DNA of 64,000 nucleotides. Origin: Microvirga sp. VF16. GTDB taxonomy: Bacteria; Pseudomonadota; Alphaproteobacteria; Rhizobiales; Beijerinckiaceae. Location of the stretch: contig NZ_CP069356.1 in the NCBI RefSeq assembly GCF_016864375.1, positions 1 to 64,000 on the forward strand, in the 5' to 3' direction. The notes beneath the pieces are model-generated. The model had not been told where the DNA came from. It worked only from the letters and a program-made list of their open reading frames with translations, and did not search any database. The position numbers and the translations under genes are program-made. The first letter of the stretch is position 1. Every line of letters begins with the position of its first letter. Shown here in pieces: positions 26,655 to 35,376 of this stretch.

Positions 26655-27851
26655 CTAGATCGCGCCGGCCGATCTCAACCCCGCAATCCGCTCCTCATCA
26701 TAGCCGGCCCATTCGGAAAGAACCTCGTGCGTATGCTCGCCGACAGATGGGGGCGGTCGGCGGATGGCGCCAGGCGTATCGGACAGGCCGACGGTGATAC
26801 CGTGCATCGGCAGCTTGCCAATCTTTGGATGATCGATCTCGACGATCTGCTTCCGGTAGTGAAGCTGAGGATTTCTCACGACATCGCTGATGCGAGCCAC
26901 CTTCGCGCAGGGCACGCCCGCTTCCTCCATCATCCTGACCACGTCCTCGGATGGGTAGGCCGCCACAAAGGCTGCAACTTCTGCCTCAACGGCGTCGACG
27001 TTCTGCATGCGGGCTGCCGCCGATGAGAAGCGTAGATCGCTCAGGAGATGCTCAAGGCCTGCCTTTTTGGCAAATCGGGGAAACAGCGCATCATTGCCGG
27101 TCGAGATATGCACCCACTCCCCATCGGCGGCTTGGAAGTTGTTGGCCGGAGCGGTGTAGCGATCCCGGCTGCCGTTGCGGGTGGCTTCACGGCCGAGAAG
27201 CAGATATTCGGGAATTGCGGTCATGAGGAACGATACCGCGCTGTCCATCAGCGATACGTCAACAACCTGGCCCAGACCGGTCGCCTCACGAGCCCTCAGG
27301 GCGTTCATGGCACCGATGGTGGCGTAAAGTCCCGTCGTGAAATCGACCAGGAAGGTTCCTGCCATCGTCGGACGTCCATCGGCAGGTCCCGTCAGGGACA
27401 TGATGCCGCTTGAGGCCTGTGCGATGACATCGAAGCAGGGCCTGCGGGCATAGGGTCCATCCTGACCGAAGCCCGAAATACGAACGACGATCAGGCGTGG
27501 ATTGAGAGCATGGAGAGTATCCCAGTCAAGGCCCATGGCCTCCAACGTTCCCGGGCGGAAGTTCTCGACGAGAATGTCGGCCTTGGCCGCCAGATCCTTA
27601 AGAATTGTAATGGAATCGGGATGCCTGTAGTCGAGGGCAAGTCCGCGCTTGTTGCGGTTGTACATCATCACATACAGGCTCTCGCCCGCAACTTTTGGCT
27701 CGATGGTGCGTGTATCCTCGCCGAGATCCTTTCGCTCGACCTTGATGACGTCCGCTCCCATGTCGCCAAGCTGCATGGCGCAGAATGGACCCGCGATAAA
27801 GCGGGAGAGGTCTAGAACACGGATATCCTTGAGAGGAGACTTGTTGGTCAT
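26655..27851 (-). CDS. CaiB/BaiF family (class III) CoA-transferase
   Basis: This 398-residue class III CoA-transferase of the formyl-CoA transferase/CaiB type opens SPLKDIRVLDLSRFIAGPFCAMQLGDMGADVIKVER, the family N-terminus. The catalytic Asp is visible in FLVDFTTGLYATIGAMNAL near residue 168. ENFRPGTLEAMGLDW is another family block. The ATG at 27851 was preferred because the 51 extra upstream residues have no family character. It lies 32 bp after a LacI gene and 31 bp before the HAD gene. Two paralogues occur at 43906 and 47989. Confidence 0.92.
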   Translation of the reverse strand: MTNKSPLKDIRVLDLSRFIAGPFCAMQLGDMGADVIKVERKDLGEDTRTIEPKVAGESLYVMMYNRNKRGLALDYRHPDSITILKDLAAKADILVENFRPGTLEAMGLDWDTLHALNPRLIVVRISGFGQDGPYARRPCFDVIAQASSGIMSLTGPADGRPTMAGTFLVDFTTGLYATIGAMNALRAREATGLGQVVDVSLMDSAVSFLMTAIPEYLLLGREATRNGSRDRYTAPANNFQAADGEWVHISTGNDALFPRFAKKAGLEHLLSDLRFSSAAARMQNVDAVEAEVAAFVAAYPSEDVVRMMEEAGVPCAKVARISDVVRNPQLHYRKQIVEIDHPKIGKLPMHGITVGLSDTPGAIRRPPPSVGEHTHEVLSEWAGYDEERIAGLRSAGAI

Positions 27852-27883
27852 GTCGGTTTCTCGATGAGAGGAGGCCACTGGAA

Positions 27884-29005
27884 TTAGGGATGAACTTGCG
27901 AGGTCGGCTTCCACCTGTTGTGGAGATAAGCGTCGAGCTCCTGTTTGCAGAACTGGCTGGGTTTTCCCTTTCTGCGCGGGGCCGGGCCGGTGGATGCACG
28001 ACATACGAGCTGTGTGGGCAAGACGACGTCACAGGGAGTGCAGTCGCCGCTGTTGAGCCTCTCGATCAGCCTGTGGCCGATCGCGGCGCCGATTTCGCTG
28101 GCAGGCTGGCGAATGGTGGTGAGAGCGATTTGCGGGAGGGATGAGACGAAGATATCGTCAAAGCCGATGACCGACAGATCATTAGGAACGGAAAGCCCCA
28201 TCTGCGCAGCTAAGTCCAAGACTGCATAGGCCATCAGGTCATTCGCCGCCAAGATGGCCGTAGGGCGCTTCTTCATGGACAACAGATGATGGGCAGCCTT
28301 GAAGCCGCTCAGCAGGGTGTAGTTGCCCTGACAGATGAGTGCGGTATCGCTATCAAGGATAAGATCCTGCAGGGCTTGCCTGTAGCCATTTAGGCGCTCT
28401 TTCGCTGCCGAGCTCTGCTCCGGTCCTTCAATGAACCCGATCCGCTGGTGGCCAAGCGCGGCTAGATGCTGAACCGCCGCGGAACCGCCCCCGAAATTGT
28501 CCATTCCGATATAGTCGAGATCCAGGCCTACGGCCTTTCTGTGAGTCAGAATAATGGGTGGGCAAGCCTCGATCAGGTGCTCGAACTCCTCGCCTCCGAC
28601 AGGTTGAGAGATCATCACCAATGCATCGACTTCACGCTTGGAAAAAGCCTGCGCGGAAGCCAAAAACCGCGCCTTGTTGCCTTCCGTGCTTGCAAGAAGG
28701 GTTGCGAAGCCGGATGCAGTCATCACGCCGTCCAAGCCTTTGATGATGTCGCCGAAAATCGGATTTGCGATATCCGGCAGCAGCACTCCGATTGTGAAGG
28801 TGCAACGCTCCCGCAGCGCTCGGGCGATAGGGGACGCAACATAGTTCATAGCTTTGCATTGGGCGAGGATTCGCTCACGCGTCTCCTTGGCAACGACCGG
28901 CTTGCCGCGCAAAGCATTGGAGATCGTCGAGGGAGCAAGCTTAAGCTCGCGTGCAACGTCAACGATCGTGACCTGCGGCTTTCGGGAATTCCTCGCCTTC
29001 ATCAT
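27884..29005 (-). CDS. LacI family transcriptional regulator
   Basis: This 373-residue repressor has the helix-turn-helix VTIVDVARELKLAPSTISNALRGK and a sensor domain beginning FTIGVLLPDIANPIFGDIIKGLDG. The recognition helix STISNAL is nearly that of the regulators at 17795 and 24814, so it may read the same AAACGTTT boxes. A double box lies 63 bp upstream of its start. It heads a minus-strand operon with the CaiB-type and HAD genes and is divergent from the permease-binding protein-ATPase operon at 29575. Confidence 0.92.
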   Translation of the reverse strand: MMKARNSRKPQVTIVDVARELKLAPSTISNALRGKPVVAKETRERILAQCKAMNYVASPIARALRERCTFTIGVLLPDIANPIFGDIIKGLDGVMTASGFATLLASTEGNKARFLASAQAFSKREVDALVMISQPVGGEEFEHLIEACPPIILTHRKAVGLDLDYIGMDNFGGGSAAVQHLAALGHQRIGFIEGPEQSSAAKERLNGYRQALQDLILDSDTALICQGNYTLLSGFKAAHHLLSMKKRPTAILAANDLMAYAVLDLAAQMGLSVPNDLSVIGFDDIFVSSLPQIALTTIRQPASEIGAAIGHRLIERLNSGDCTPCDVVLPTQLVCRASTGPAPRRKGKPSQFCKQELDAYLHNRWKPTSQVHP

Positions 29006-29067
29006 GTTATCCTTTCACCGAGACAGACCCGAACTTGCTCGGCAAGAAATTCATTAGCATGAAATAA

Positions 29068-29088
29068 AAACGTTTGCCAAAAACGTTT
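29068..29088. promoter_or_regulatory. Double AAACGTTT operator in the divergent region
   Basis: Two perfect AAACGTTT boxes (29068-29075 and 29081-29088) are spaced 13 bp, one less than in the copies at 17673 and 18968. They lie 63 bp upstream of the LacI-CaiB-HAD operon. Confidence 0.78.
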
Positions 29089-29090
29089 TT

Positions 29091-29574
29091 CTAGATAAAT
29101 TGGCTTCAAGGGTGCCGAGGCGAAGCCGGGAGAGCGCCCATTCATCGAGTTGAGACGCTCAAGTATCTGCGGATCGGCTAGGCCCGCAGCCTGGCTAAGC
29201 CTGCCCTTTTCCGGGGGCTCGGGGACGCAGGTTCTGCTCGTCTTTCAAGGTAGCTGGCGTCGCATGGGGCGCGCTCAAATGTGTGCTTTGCCGAAAAGCA
29301 GAGGCGTCAGAGTGGGAAAGAATATGTATCCAGTATGCTGTGCAGCGGCCGTTGAGGTCATCGGGGCCGTGAAAGGTCCTGGATCCGAATGCGCTTCCGC
29401 CTGCTCCATCGCAGCCAGCCATCACCAATTCTTTTCCAGGCAGCAGCAAGTTCGCCGCATGCGCGGCCGAGACTGCGTGTCTGGGGCCAAAGGCCTGGCC
29501 CATCAACGGTCGGAGACTTGCAGCGACACGAAGCCAAGGTCCCGCTGATGCCCGCTGAATTAGGGAGAAACGCA
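29091..29574. other. 484-bp leader region without a recognisable gene
   Basis: Between the operator and the permease ATG there is nearly half a kilobase with no convincing gene on either strand. A short plus-strand frame at 29150-29548 has Ser/Arg-rich, non-protein-like composition. I see no recognisable riboswitch or terminator by eye. It may be an unusually long 5' leader or the site of a lost gene. Confidence 0.4.
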
Positions 29575-30588
29575 ATGCCCAAGAATCCACCTGCTACCGG
29601 CGTCGCGCCGGGGCTGCTTCAGAATGATCTCACCGTCATGGGCCGCATCCGGGCACTTCTCCTGCAGAATGTCGCGGTGACCGGTCTGGTCGTCCTGATC
29701 ATTATCTCGGCTCTTCTGTCGCCGCACTTTCTGACGACAGACAATATCTTCAATGTCTTCCGGCAATGGACGATGGTGGGCCTGATTGCGGTGGGGCTGA
29801 CCTTCGTGATCATTTCCGGCGGCATCGATCTCTCCGGCGGATCAATCCTTGCGCTTTCTGCGGTCGTCGGAGCTGTTGTGGCTCCGCATATTGGCACTTT
29901 CGGCATGGTGGGGGTCGTCCTCCTGGTAGGAGCGGTCTGCGGATACATCAATGGTGCCGTCATCACGTGGGGCAAGGTGCCGCCCTTCGTGGCGACGCTC
30001 GGCATGATGACGGTTGCCCGCGGTCTTGCTCTGATCATCAGCGAAGGGCGCACCATTCCCACGCAACTCGCCCCCGATTTCGTGTATTGGTTCGGCCGCG
30101 GCTATGTCGGTGTCGTGCCGGCTCCCGTCATCCTGACCGGTCTGGTCTTCGTCTTCGCAGCCGTCGCGCTGAAGTACACCACCTTCGGACGCTTCGTCTG
30201 CCTTGTCGGCGACAATCCGGTCGGCGCACATCGGTCGGGTATCAATGTCGATGGAATGAAGCGCAGCGTCTACACCCTGCACGGTGTTCTGGCTGCGCTG
30301 GCCGGGCTGCTGTTCCTCGGTCGCCTCGGCGTCGGCGAGCCAACCGCAGGCATGCTGTTCGAGCTCTCCGGCATCGCGGCCGTGGTGATCGGCGGTTCTC
30401 CCTTCACCGGCGGCATCGGCAGTATCGGCCTCAGCTTCGTCGGCCTGATGGTGATCGGCCTTACCTACAACATCCTGAATCTGCTCTCCGTCTCGCCTTA
30501 TGCACAGGACGTTGCGCGCGGCGTGATCATTGTCATTGCCGTCATGTTCAGCATTCGCCGAATGGGGTCGGGAAAATTCCGACACTGA
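29575..30588 (+). CDS. Ribose-type ABC transporter permease
   Basis: This 337-residue RbsC-class permease has about ten membrane segments. VGLTFVIISGGIDLSGGSILALSAV near residue 85 is the family block, and the C-terminal FTGGIGSIGLSF replaces the usual G-T-x-x-x-G-G-x-G. The ATG at 29575 follows AGGGAGAAACGC; the frame is open further up, but those residues are not membrane-like. It is first in the order permease-binding protein-ATPase, the same order as the third importer at 39196 but the reverse of the first at 19132. Confidence 0.9.
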   Translation: MPKNPPATGVAPGLLQNDLTVMGRIRALLLQNVAVTGLVVLIIISALLSPHFLTTDNIFNVFRQWTMVGLIAVGLTFVIISGGIDLSGGSILALSAVVGAVVAPHIGTFGMVGVVLLVGAVCGYINGAVITWGKVPPFVATLGMMTVARGLALIISEGRTIPTQLAPDFVYWFGRGYVGVVPAPVILTGLVFVFAAVALKYTTFGRFVCLVGDNPVGAHRSGINVDGMKRSVYTLHGVLAALAGLLFLGRLGVGEPTAGMLFELSGIAAVVIGGSPFTGGIGSIGLSFVGLMVIGLTYNILNLLSVSPYAQDVARGVIIVIAVMFSIRRMGSGKFRH

Positions 30589-30650
30589 TGCGGCCAATCA
30601 AAAAGGAAGCGGCGATCCAACGCCAGGTCATCTACAAGGAAGGAACAACC

Positions 30651-31574
30651 ATGAAGCTTAAAACTCTACTCGGATCTTTCGCCATCGGATGTGCGGCGAT
30701 GACCTTGACGACAATGTCATCCTCCGCGCAGGAGAAGCTCAAGATCGGCATCTCCCAGCCCAACGTCGAGCATCCTTATCGTGTCAGTGGTGTCGAGCGA
30801 GCCAAGGCCTGGGGAGTTCAGCATCCTGAAGCCGAGCTCACCATCGCTGACGGCCGTCGCGACAGCGCCGTTCAGCTCTCTTCGCTGGAAGACCTGATTA
30901 CACGCCGCGTCAATGTGATCGTCGTATCGCCGAACGACTCGGCCGCTCTGGCGCCGGTTGCCGACGCCGCGAAGCGCGCCAAGATTCCGCTTGTGGTGTT
31001 CGACCGCAAATTGGCCGTGGATCCGGAAAGCTATGCCGCCTATATCGGCTCGGACAACGTGGAAATGGGCAGGGTTTCCGCTCACTTCATCATCGAGAAG
31101 CTGGGTGGTAAAGGCAAGGTCGTCCAGATCGAAGGGACCCCTGGTGCATCGGCAACGATCGATCGCAAACGCGGCTTCGAGGAAGAGATTGCCAAACATC
31201 CCGACATGAAGGTCGTCTCTTATGTCGGCCATTATCGTCTGCACGACTCCGTTGCAGTGATGGAGGATGCCGTCACGGCCCACCGTGATCTTGCTGCCGT
31301 CTATGCGCACAACGACTCCATGGCCCTGGGCGCCGCCCAGGTTCTGCGTGAGCGCAACATCAAGAATGTCGTGACTGTCGGCATGGACGGCGCGAAGGAG
31401 GGCTGCGATGGCGTTGCGTCCGGCGATCTCACTGGTTCCGTCTATTATCCGACCATGTTCCCGGAGGCTTTGGATCTCGCGGTGAAAGTCTCGAAAGGCG
31501 AGCAGGTTTCGAAGAACACGGTTCTGCCGACGCCGATGATCACTGCCGATAACCGGGCGACCTTCTGCAAGTAA
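30651..31574 (+). CDS. Ribose-type ABC transporter substrate-binding protein
   Basis: This 307-residue periplasmic binding protein has a signal peptide (MKLKTLLGSFAIGCAAMTL, cleavage near SSAQE) and the mature start LKIGISQPNVEHPYRVSGVERAKAW. DNVEMGRVSAHFIIEKLGGKGKVVQIEG and YAHNDSMALGAAQ are standard for ribose-binding-protein relatives. The ATG at 30651 follows AAGGAACAACC. A second Cys (FCK) at the extreme C-terminus and one in EGCDG could pair. The ligand is probably a polyol, sugar or cyclitol-like molecule, judged by class only. Confidence 0.9.
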   Translation: MKLKTLLGSFAIGCAAMTLTTMSSSAQEKLKIGISQPNVEHPYRVSGVERAKAWGVQHPEAELTIADGRRDSAVQLSSLEDLITRRVNVIVVSPNDSAALAPVADAAKRAKIPLVVFDRKLAVDPESYAAYIGSDNVEMGRVSAHFIIEKLGGKGKVVQIEGTPGASATIDRKRGFEEEIAKHPDMKVVSYVGHYRLHDSVAVMEDAVTAHRDLAAVYAHNDSMALGAAQVLRERNIKNVVTVGMDGAKEGCDGVASGDLTGSVYYPTMFPEALDLAVKVSKGEQVSKNTVLPTPMITADNRATFCK

Positions 31575-31587
31575 ATTCAGGTTCCGG

Positions 31588-31613
31588 CGGCGGGCGATCC
31601 CGACTGCCCGCCG
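31588..31613 (+). terminator. Intercistronic hairpin after the binding-protein gene
   Basis: An 8-bp GC-rich stem (CGGCGGGC / GCCCGCCG) with a 10-base loop lies 13 bp after the binding-protein stop and 20 bp before the ATPase ATG. No U-tract. It probably limits ATPase expression relative to the binding protein. Confidence 0.55.
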
Positions 31614-31633
31614 ACCGTTCCAGGGAGAGAACG

Positions 31634-32383
31634 ATGTCCCCGCTACTGAAACTGAGCAATGTATCAAAATCCTTCGGCCCGGTGCGGGCACTTTCCGACA
31701 TCAGCTTTGAGTTGAACCCATCCGAGGTGGTAGCGCTCGTCGGGGACAACGGCGCCGGCAAATCGACACTCGTTAAGATCATCTCCGGGGCTCTCAGCCC
31801 TGACGAGGGACACTTCTGGTTCGAGGGAGCGGAAGTCCAGATCCGCAAGCCCGAAGATGCTCGTCGTCTGGGGATCGAGACCGTTTACCAAGATCTGGCT
31901 CTCTTCGATAACTCGAATGTGGCGGAGAACATCTTCGCCGGGCGAGAAGTCGTCAAGCGCGTTCTTGGTATTCCCTTCCTTCGTTCATCCGAGATGCATG
32001 CCCGAGCCGAAGAACTGCTGAAGACGCTCAAAATTCATATTCAGTCGACGCACTACACCGTGAAGGGCATGTCGGGCGGACAGCGCCAGAGTGTTGCGAT
32101 CGCCAGGGCCGTTGCTTTCGGACGCAAGGTCGTCATCCTCGACGAGCCCACCGCCGCTCTGGGTGTGCCGGAGCAACAGAAGGTCCTCTCATTGGTACAG
32201 GATCTCAAGGCCCGCGGCTTCTCGATCATCATGATCAGTCACAATCTGCATCATATTTTCGAGATTTCCGACCGTATTCATGTCTTGCGTCAGGGCCGCA
32301 CCGCAGGTGTCAGGGTTACGAAGGACACGGGCCCCGACGATGTGGTGAAACTCATAACGGGCGGGGATCTCGTCAGACACTGA
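31634..32383 (+). CDS. Ribose/fructose-type ABC transporter ATP-binding protein
   Basis: This 249-residue single-domain ATPase has Walker A GDNGAGKST, Q-loop VYQDLALFD, signature MSGGQRQ, Walker B VVILDEPTAALGV and switch His in MISHNLHHIFE. It belongs to the FrcA type and must form a homodimer under the permease encoded at 29575. It is the third gene of a complete importer operon. The paralogues at 16737 and 41341 share the D-E-P-x-A-A-L-G-V Walker B form. Confidence 0.92.
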   Translation: MSPLLKLSNVSKSFGPVRALSDISFELNPSEVVALVGDNGAGKSTLVKIISGALSPDEGHFWFEGAEVQIRKPEDARRLGIETVYQDLALFDNSNVAENIFAGREVVKRVLGIPFLRSSEMHARAEELLKTLKIHIQSTHYTVKGMSGGQRQSVAIARAVAFGRKVVILDEPTAALGVPEQQKVLSLVQDLKARGFSIIMISHNLHHIFEISDRIHVLRQGRTAGVRVTKDTGPDDVVKLITGGDLVRH

Positions 32384-32496
32384 TCGCCTGAATCAAAAAT
32401 TCTTCCAGCCGGCTTCCTGAAGGAGGGTGCTTCCTTGAGGAAGCCAATTTCAACCAACCTGGCAACAACGCTAGATTTACTTCCTGGAGAAACCCG

Positions 32497-34251
32497 ATGA
32501 CCTCCCTCGCGACGAAAGCGGCCGATCCCGTGTCGCATACGATTTCGAACACATCCGGCGCTCATGTTTTCGCCGCAGCCCTACGTCGCCACGGCGTGGA
32601 AGTGATCTTCGGTCAGAGCATTCCGGCGGCCCTCTTCATTGTGGCACCGGAATTCGGCATCCGTCAGGTTGGTTACCGCACCGAGAATGCGGGTGCGGTG
32701 ATGGCCGATGCTTATGCCCGGTTGAGCGGCAAGGTGCCTGTCGTCACAGCTCAGAATGGCCCCGCCGCAACCCTGCTTGTGCCGGGTCTGGCCGAAGCCC
32801 TGAAGGCTTCCATTCCGGTCGTGGCCATTGTGCAGGACGTGCATCGCCAGCAAGTCGACAAGAACGCGTTCCAGGAACTCGACCACCTCGAGCTCTTCCG
32901 CGGAAGCGCTAAGTGGATCAAGCGCGTTACCGAGGTGGATCGTATCGATGATTACGTCGATATGGCTTTTACCGCGGCAGCTTCCGGGCGTCCCGGACCA
33001 GCCGTTCTAATCGCGCCGATCGATCTTTTCGTCGAGACTCCCAAAACGGACCGCACTCAGCGTGTCGCCTCGCTCGGCACCTTCCCCCTGGATCGCTCGG
33101 TCGCGGATCCGTCTGCCATCGAAGCTGCGGCTGATCTCCTGGCCAATGCCAAGGCACCCATCGTCATTGCCGGCGGCGGCGTTCATGTGTCCGGAGCCGC
33201 GGATGCGGTGGCTGCCTTGCAGGAGGCGGCATCGCTGCCGATCGCGACAACCGTTATGGGCAAGGGTTCGACAGACGAGCGTCACCCGCTTTCAGTCGGC
33301 GTCGTCGGCTATTTCATGGGAACGCGTGGCCGCACCCGCCATCTGCGCCCTCTCGTGACCGATGCGGATGTGGTGCTTTTGATCGGCAACCGTACCAACC
33401 AGAACGGCACCGACAGCTGGAGCCTGTATCCGAAGAACGCAAAGTATATCCACATCGACGTGGACAGCCAGGAAATCGGTCGCAACTACGAGGCCGAGGT
33501 GCGGCTGGTGGGTGACGCCCGGCTGACAATCGAAGCGTTGACGGCCGCCCTGAAGAAGCGAGATCTCTCGGTCCGTCATGCAGCGCGTCCTGCTCTTGAG
33601 ACGCGCATCGCCGAAAGCTTGCGTGGATGGGAAGCCGACATGGCCGAGGCCGTGGACATGGACAAGAAGCCTGTGCGTCCCGAGCGCCTCATGCGTGATC
33701 TGGATACGATCCTGACGCCAGACATGATCGTCGTGTCCGATGCGAGCTACTCGTCGATCTGGGTTACGAACTTCCTGGTCTCACGCAAGCCCGGCATGCG
33801 CTTCGTGACACCCCGAGGTCTGGCGGGTCTCGGCTGGGGTCTGCCCTTCGCCATCGGCGCCAAGGCTGCACGTCCCGAGGCTCCCGTCTTCTGCCTCGTC
33901 GGCGACGGCGGATTCGCCCACGTGTGGTCGGAACTCGAGACGGCCCGCCGCATGAACCTGCCGGTGGTGGTGACGGTTCTGAACAATCAGATCCTAGGCT
34001 ACGAGAAGCACGCCGAGAAGGTGCTCTTCAACGACTATTCGGATGTGTGCGACTTCGAAGCCGTCGATCATGCGGCCATCGCGCGGGCCTGCGGCTGTGA
34101 AGGGATCCGCATCGAAAATCCCGCTGACTTCAAGCCGGCTCTCGAGGCGGCTCTGCGCTCGGGCAAGACGACCGTCATCGATGTGGTGACCGACGAGAGA
34201 GCCTATCCGCCGGTCAGCATGTTCGAGGCCAATCAGCGGCTGAATTACTAA
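32497..34251 (+). CDS. Thiamine diphosphate-dependent enzyme, acetolactate synthase-like
   Basis: This 584-residue ThDP enzyme has the three-domain order of acetohydroxyacid synthase. The N-terminal pyrimidine domain carries the activating Glu in YRTENAGAVMADAYARL near residue 65. A central domain covers about 200-340. The C-terminal domain holds the ThDP/Mg motif VGDGGFAHVWSELETARRMN ending in LNNQ near residue 500. It follows the ABC ATPase at 113 bp and precedes the kinase genes. Relatives include acetolactate synthase, sulfoacetaldehyde acetyltransferase, oxalyl-CoA decarboxylase and ring-opening hydrolases such as IolD and cyclohexane-1,2-dione hydrolase. The substrate cannot be read here; the context makes a decarboxylase or C-C cleaving enzyme likely. 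Confidence 0.85.
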   Translation: MTSLATKAADPVSHTISNTSGAHVFAAALRRHGVEVIFGQSIPAALFIVAPEFGIRQVGYRTENAGAVMADAYARLSGKVPVVTAQNGPAATLLVPGLAEALKASIPVVAIVQDVHRQQVDKNAFQELDHLELFRGSAKWIKRVTEVDRIDDYVDMAFTAAASGRPGPAVLIAPIDLFVETPKTDRTQRVASLGTFPLDRSVADPSAIEAAADLLANAKAPIVIAGGGVHVSGAADAVAALQEAASLPIATTVMGKGSTDERHPLSVGVVGYFMGTRGRTRHLRPLVTDADVVLLIGNRTNQNGTDSWSLYPKNAKYIHIDVDSQEIGRNYEAEVRLVGDARLTIEALTAALKKRDLSVRHAARPALETRIAESLRGWEADMAEAVDMDKKPVRPERLMRDLDTILTPDMIVVSDASYSSIWVTNFLVSRKPGMRFVTPRGLAGLGWGLPFAIGAKAARPEAPVFCLVGDGGFAHVWSELETARRMNLPVVVTVLNNQILGYEKHAEKVLFNDYSDVCDFEAVDHAAIARACGCEGIRIENPADFKPALEAALRSGKTTVIDVVTDERAYPPVSMFEANQRLNY

Positions 34252-34257
34252 GACTGA

Positions 34258-34291
34258 CATCCGGGCAGGCCTTTCCAGGCCTGCCCGGATG
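34258..34291 (+). terminator. Strong hairpin after the ThDP enzyme gene
   Basis: A perfect 15-bp stem (CATCCGGGCAGGCCT / AGGCCTGCCCGGATG) with a TTCC loop begins 6 bp after the stop codon. Only a weak T-rich stretch follows, so it may be a terminator or a message-stabilising hairpin ahead of the kinase genes. Confidence 0.65.
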
Positions 34292-34377
34292 GTCATAGTT
34301 TAAGTTGATGCCTGGAGTTGGCAGGGGAGCGAAAAGGCTCTTCAGGCCAAGAACCTTCGGAAGGGGGGAGTAGCACG

Positions 34378-35376
34378 ATGAAGAAACTGATCAACGAACC
34401 GACTGCCTATGTCGACGAAGTGCTCGATGGCCTGACGGCGGCGCATCCTTCCTTGGTGCGCGATGGCTCTGGGGGACGTGTGATCCGCCGTGCCGATGCA
34501 CCGGTCAAAGGAAAGGTTGGCATTGCGTCCGGTGGCGGATCCGGGCATCTGCCGCTGTTTACCGGCTATGTGGGGCACGGCCTGCTCGACACCTGCTCGA
34601 TCGGTAATGTGTTCGAAGGGCCTAATGTGGATTCCTGCATTGATGCTATCCGCCTTGCCGATGGGGGACGAGGTGTCCTGTGCCTCTACGGCAATTATGG
34701 CGGGGACAGGATGAACTTCGACATGGCGGGCGAAGTTCTGGCCGATGAGGGCATCACGACGACTACCGTGCTCGGTACGGACGATGTGGCCAGCGCCGGT
34801 CCCGAGGAGCGGCAAAAGCGTCGTGGTGTGGCAGGCATCATCTATGCCTACAAGGCCGCGGGCGCCAAGGCGCAGGAAGGGGCGGATCTGGAGGAGGTGA
34901 CGCGCGTAGCCCGCAAGGCGGTGGATGCCACGCGCACGATCGGCGTGGCATTGGCTCCCTGCCAGGTTCCGACCGCGAGCAAGCCAACCTTCACACTCGG
35001 CGAAGACGAGATCGAGATGGGAATGGGCATCCACGGCGAGCCCGGCATTTGGCGCGCCAAACTGAAGCCTGCCGACGTGATCGTGGATGAGATGATCGAG
35101 CGTTTGCTCGCCGATCGTCCGGCACAGTCTACGGACCGAGTGTCGATTCTGGTCAATAGCCTCGGAGCAACGCCCCTGGAAGAGCTGTTCATTCTCTACC
35201 GCCGCGCGGCTCACCGACTCGGGGAGCAGAAGCTGCGGATCGTGCAGCCGCTTGTCGGTCCATATGTCACCTCCATGGAAATGGCCGGCGCGTCGATCAG
35301 CCTGTGCTTTGTCGATGACGAGCTGGAGGCTCTGCTGGCGTCTCCGGCCGCATGCCCGTTCTGGAGGGTTGGCTGA
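34378..35376 (+). CDS. DhaK-like kinase subunit (His nucleophile position replaced)
   Basis: This 332-residue protein is homologous to the substrate-binding subunit of dihydroxyacetone kinase. It shows KVGIASGGGSGHLPLFTGYVG, CLYGNYGGDRMNFDMA and EMGMGIHGEPGI. In DhaK of Escherichia coli a His in S-S-C-H-L-P binds the ketone covalently; here the block reads A-P-C-Q-V-P, so Gln takes its place. A normal hemiaminal cannot form, so the substrate may be another ketose or keto-polyol, or binding may be non-covalent. The ATG at 34378 follows GGGGGGAG. The stop overlaps the DhaL-like start (TGATG). No DhaM (PTS) gene is nearby, suggesting direct use of ATP. Confidence 0.85.
   Translation: MKKLINEPTAYVDEVLDGLTAAHPSLVRDGSGGRVIRRADAPVKGKVGIASGGGSGHLPLFTGYVGHGLLDTCSIGNVFEGPNVDSCIDAIRLADGGRGVLCLYGNYGGDRMNFDMAGEVLADEGITTTTVLGTDDVASAGPEERQKRRGVAGIIYAYKAAGAKAQEGADLEEVTRVARKAVDATRTIGVALAPCQVPTASKPTFTLGEDEIEMGMGIHGEPGIWRAKLKPADVIVDEMIERLLADRPAQSTDRVSILVNSLGATPLEELFILYRRAAHRLGEQKLRIVQPLVGPYVTSMEMAGASISLCFVDDELEALLASPAACPFWRVG

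Noticed and set aside
29766..30650. Long open frame continuous with the binding protein at 30651
   Set aside because: Upstream of 30651 it is the shadow of the permease gene in another frame; the ATG at 30651 with AAGGAAC and a signal peptide is the true start.
32269..32383. Possible truncation of the ATPase at 31634
   Set aside because: All motifs to the switch region and the C-terminal D-D-V-V-K-L-I-T-G-G match full-length single-domain relatives.
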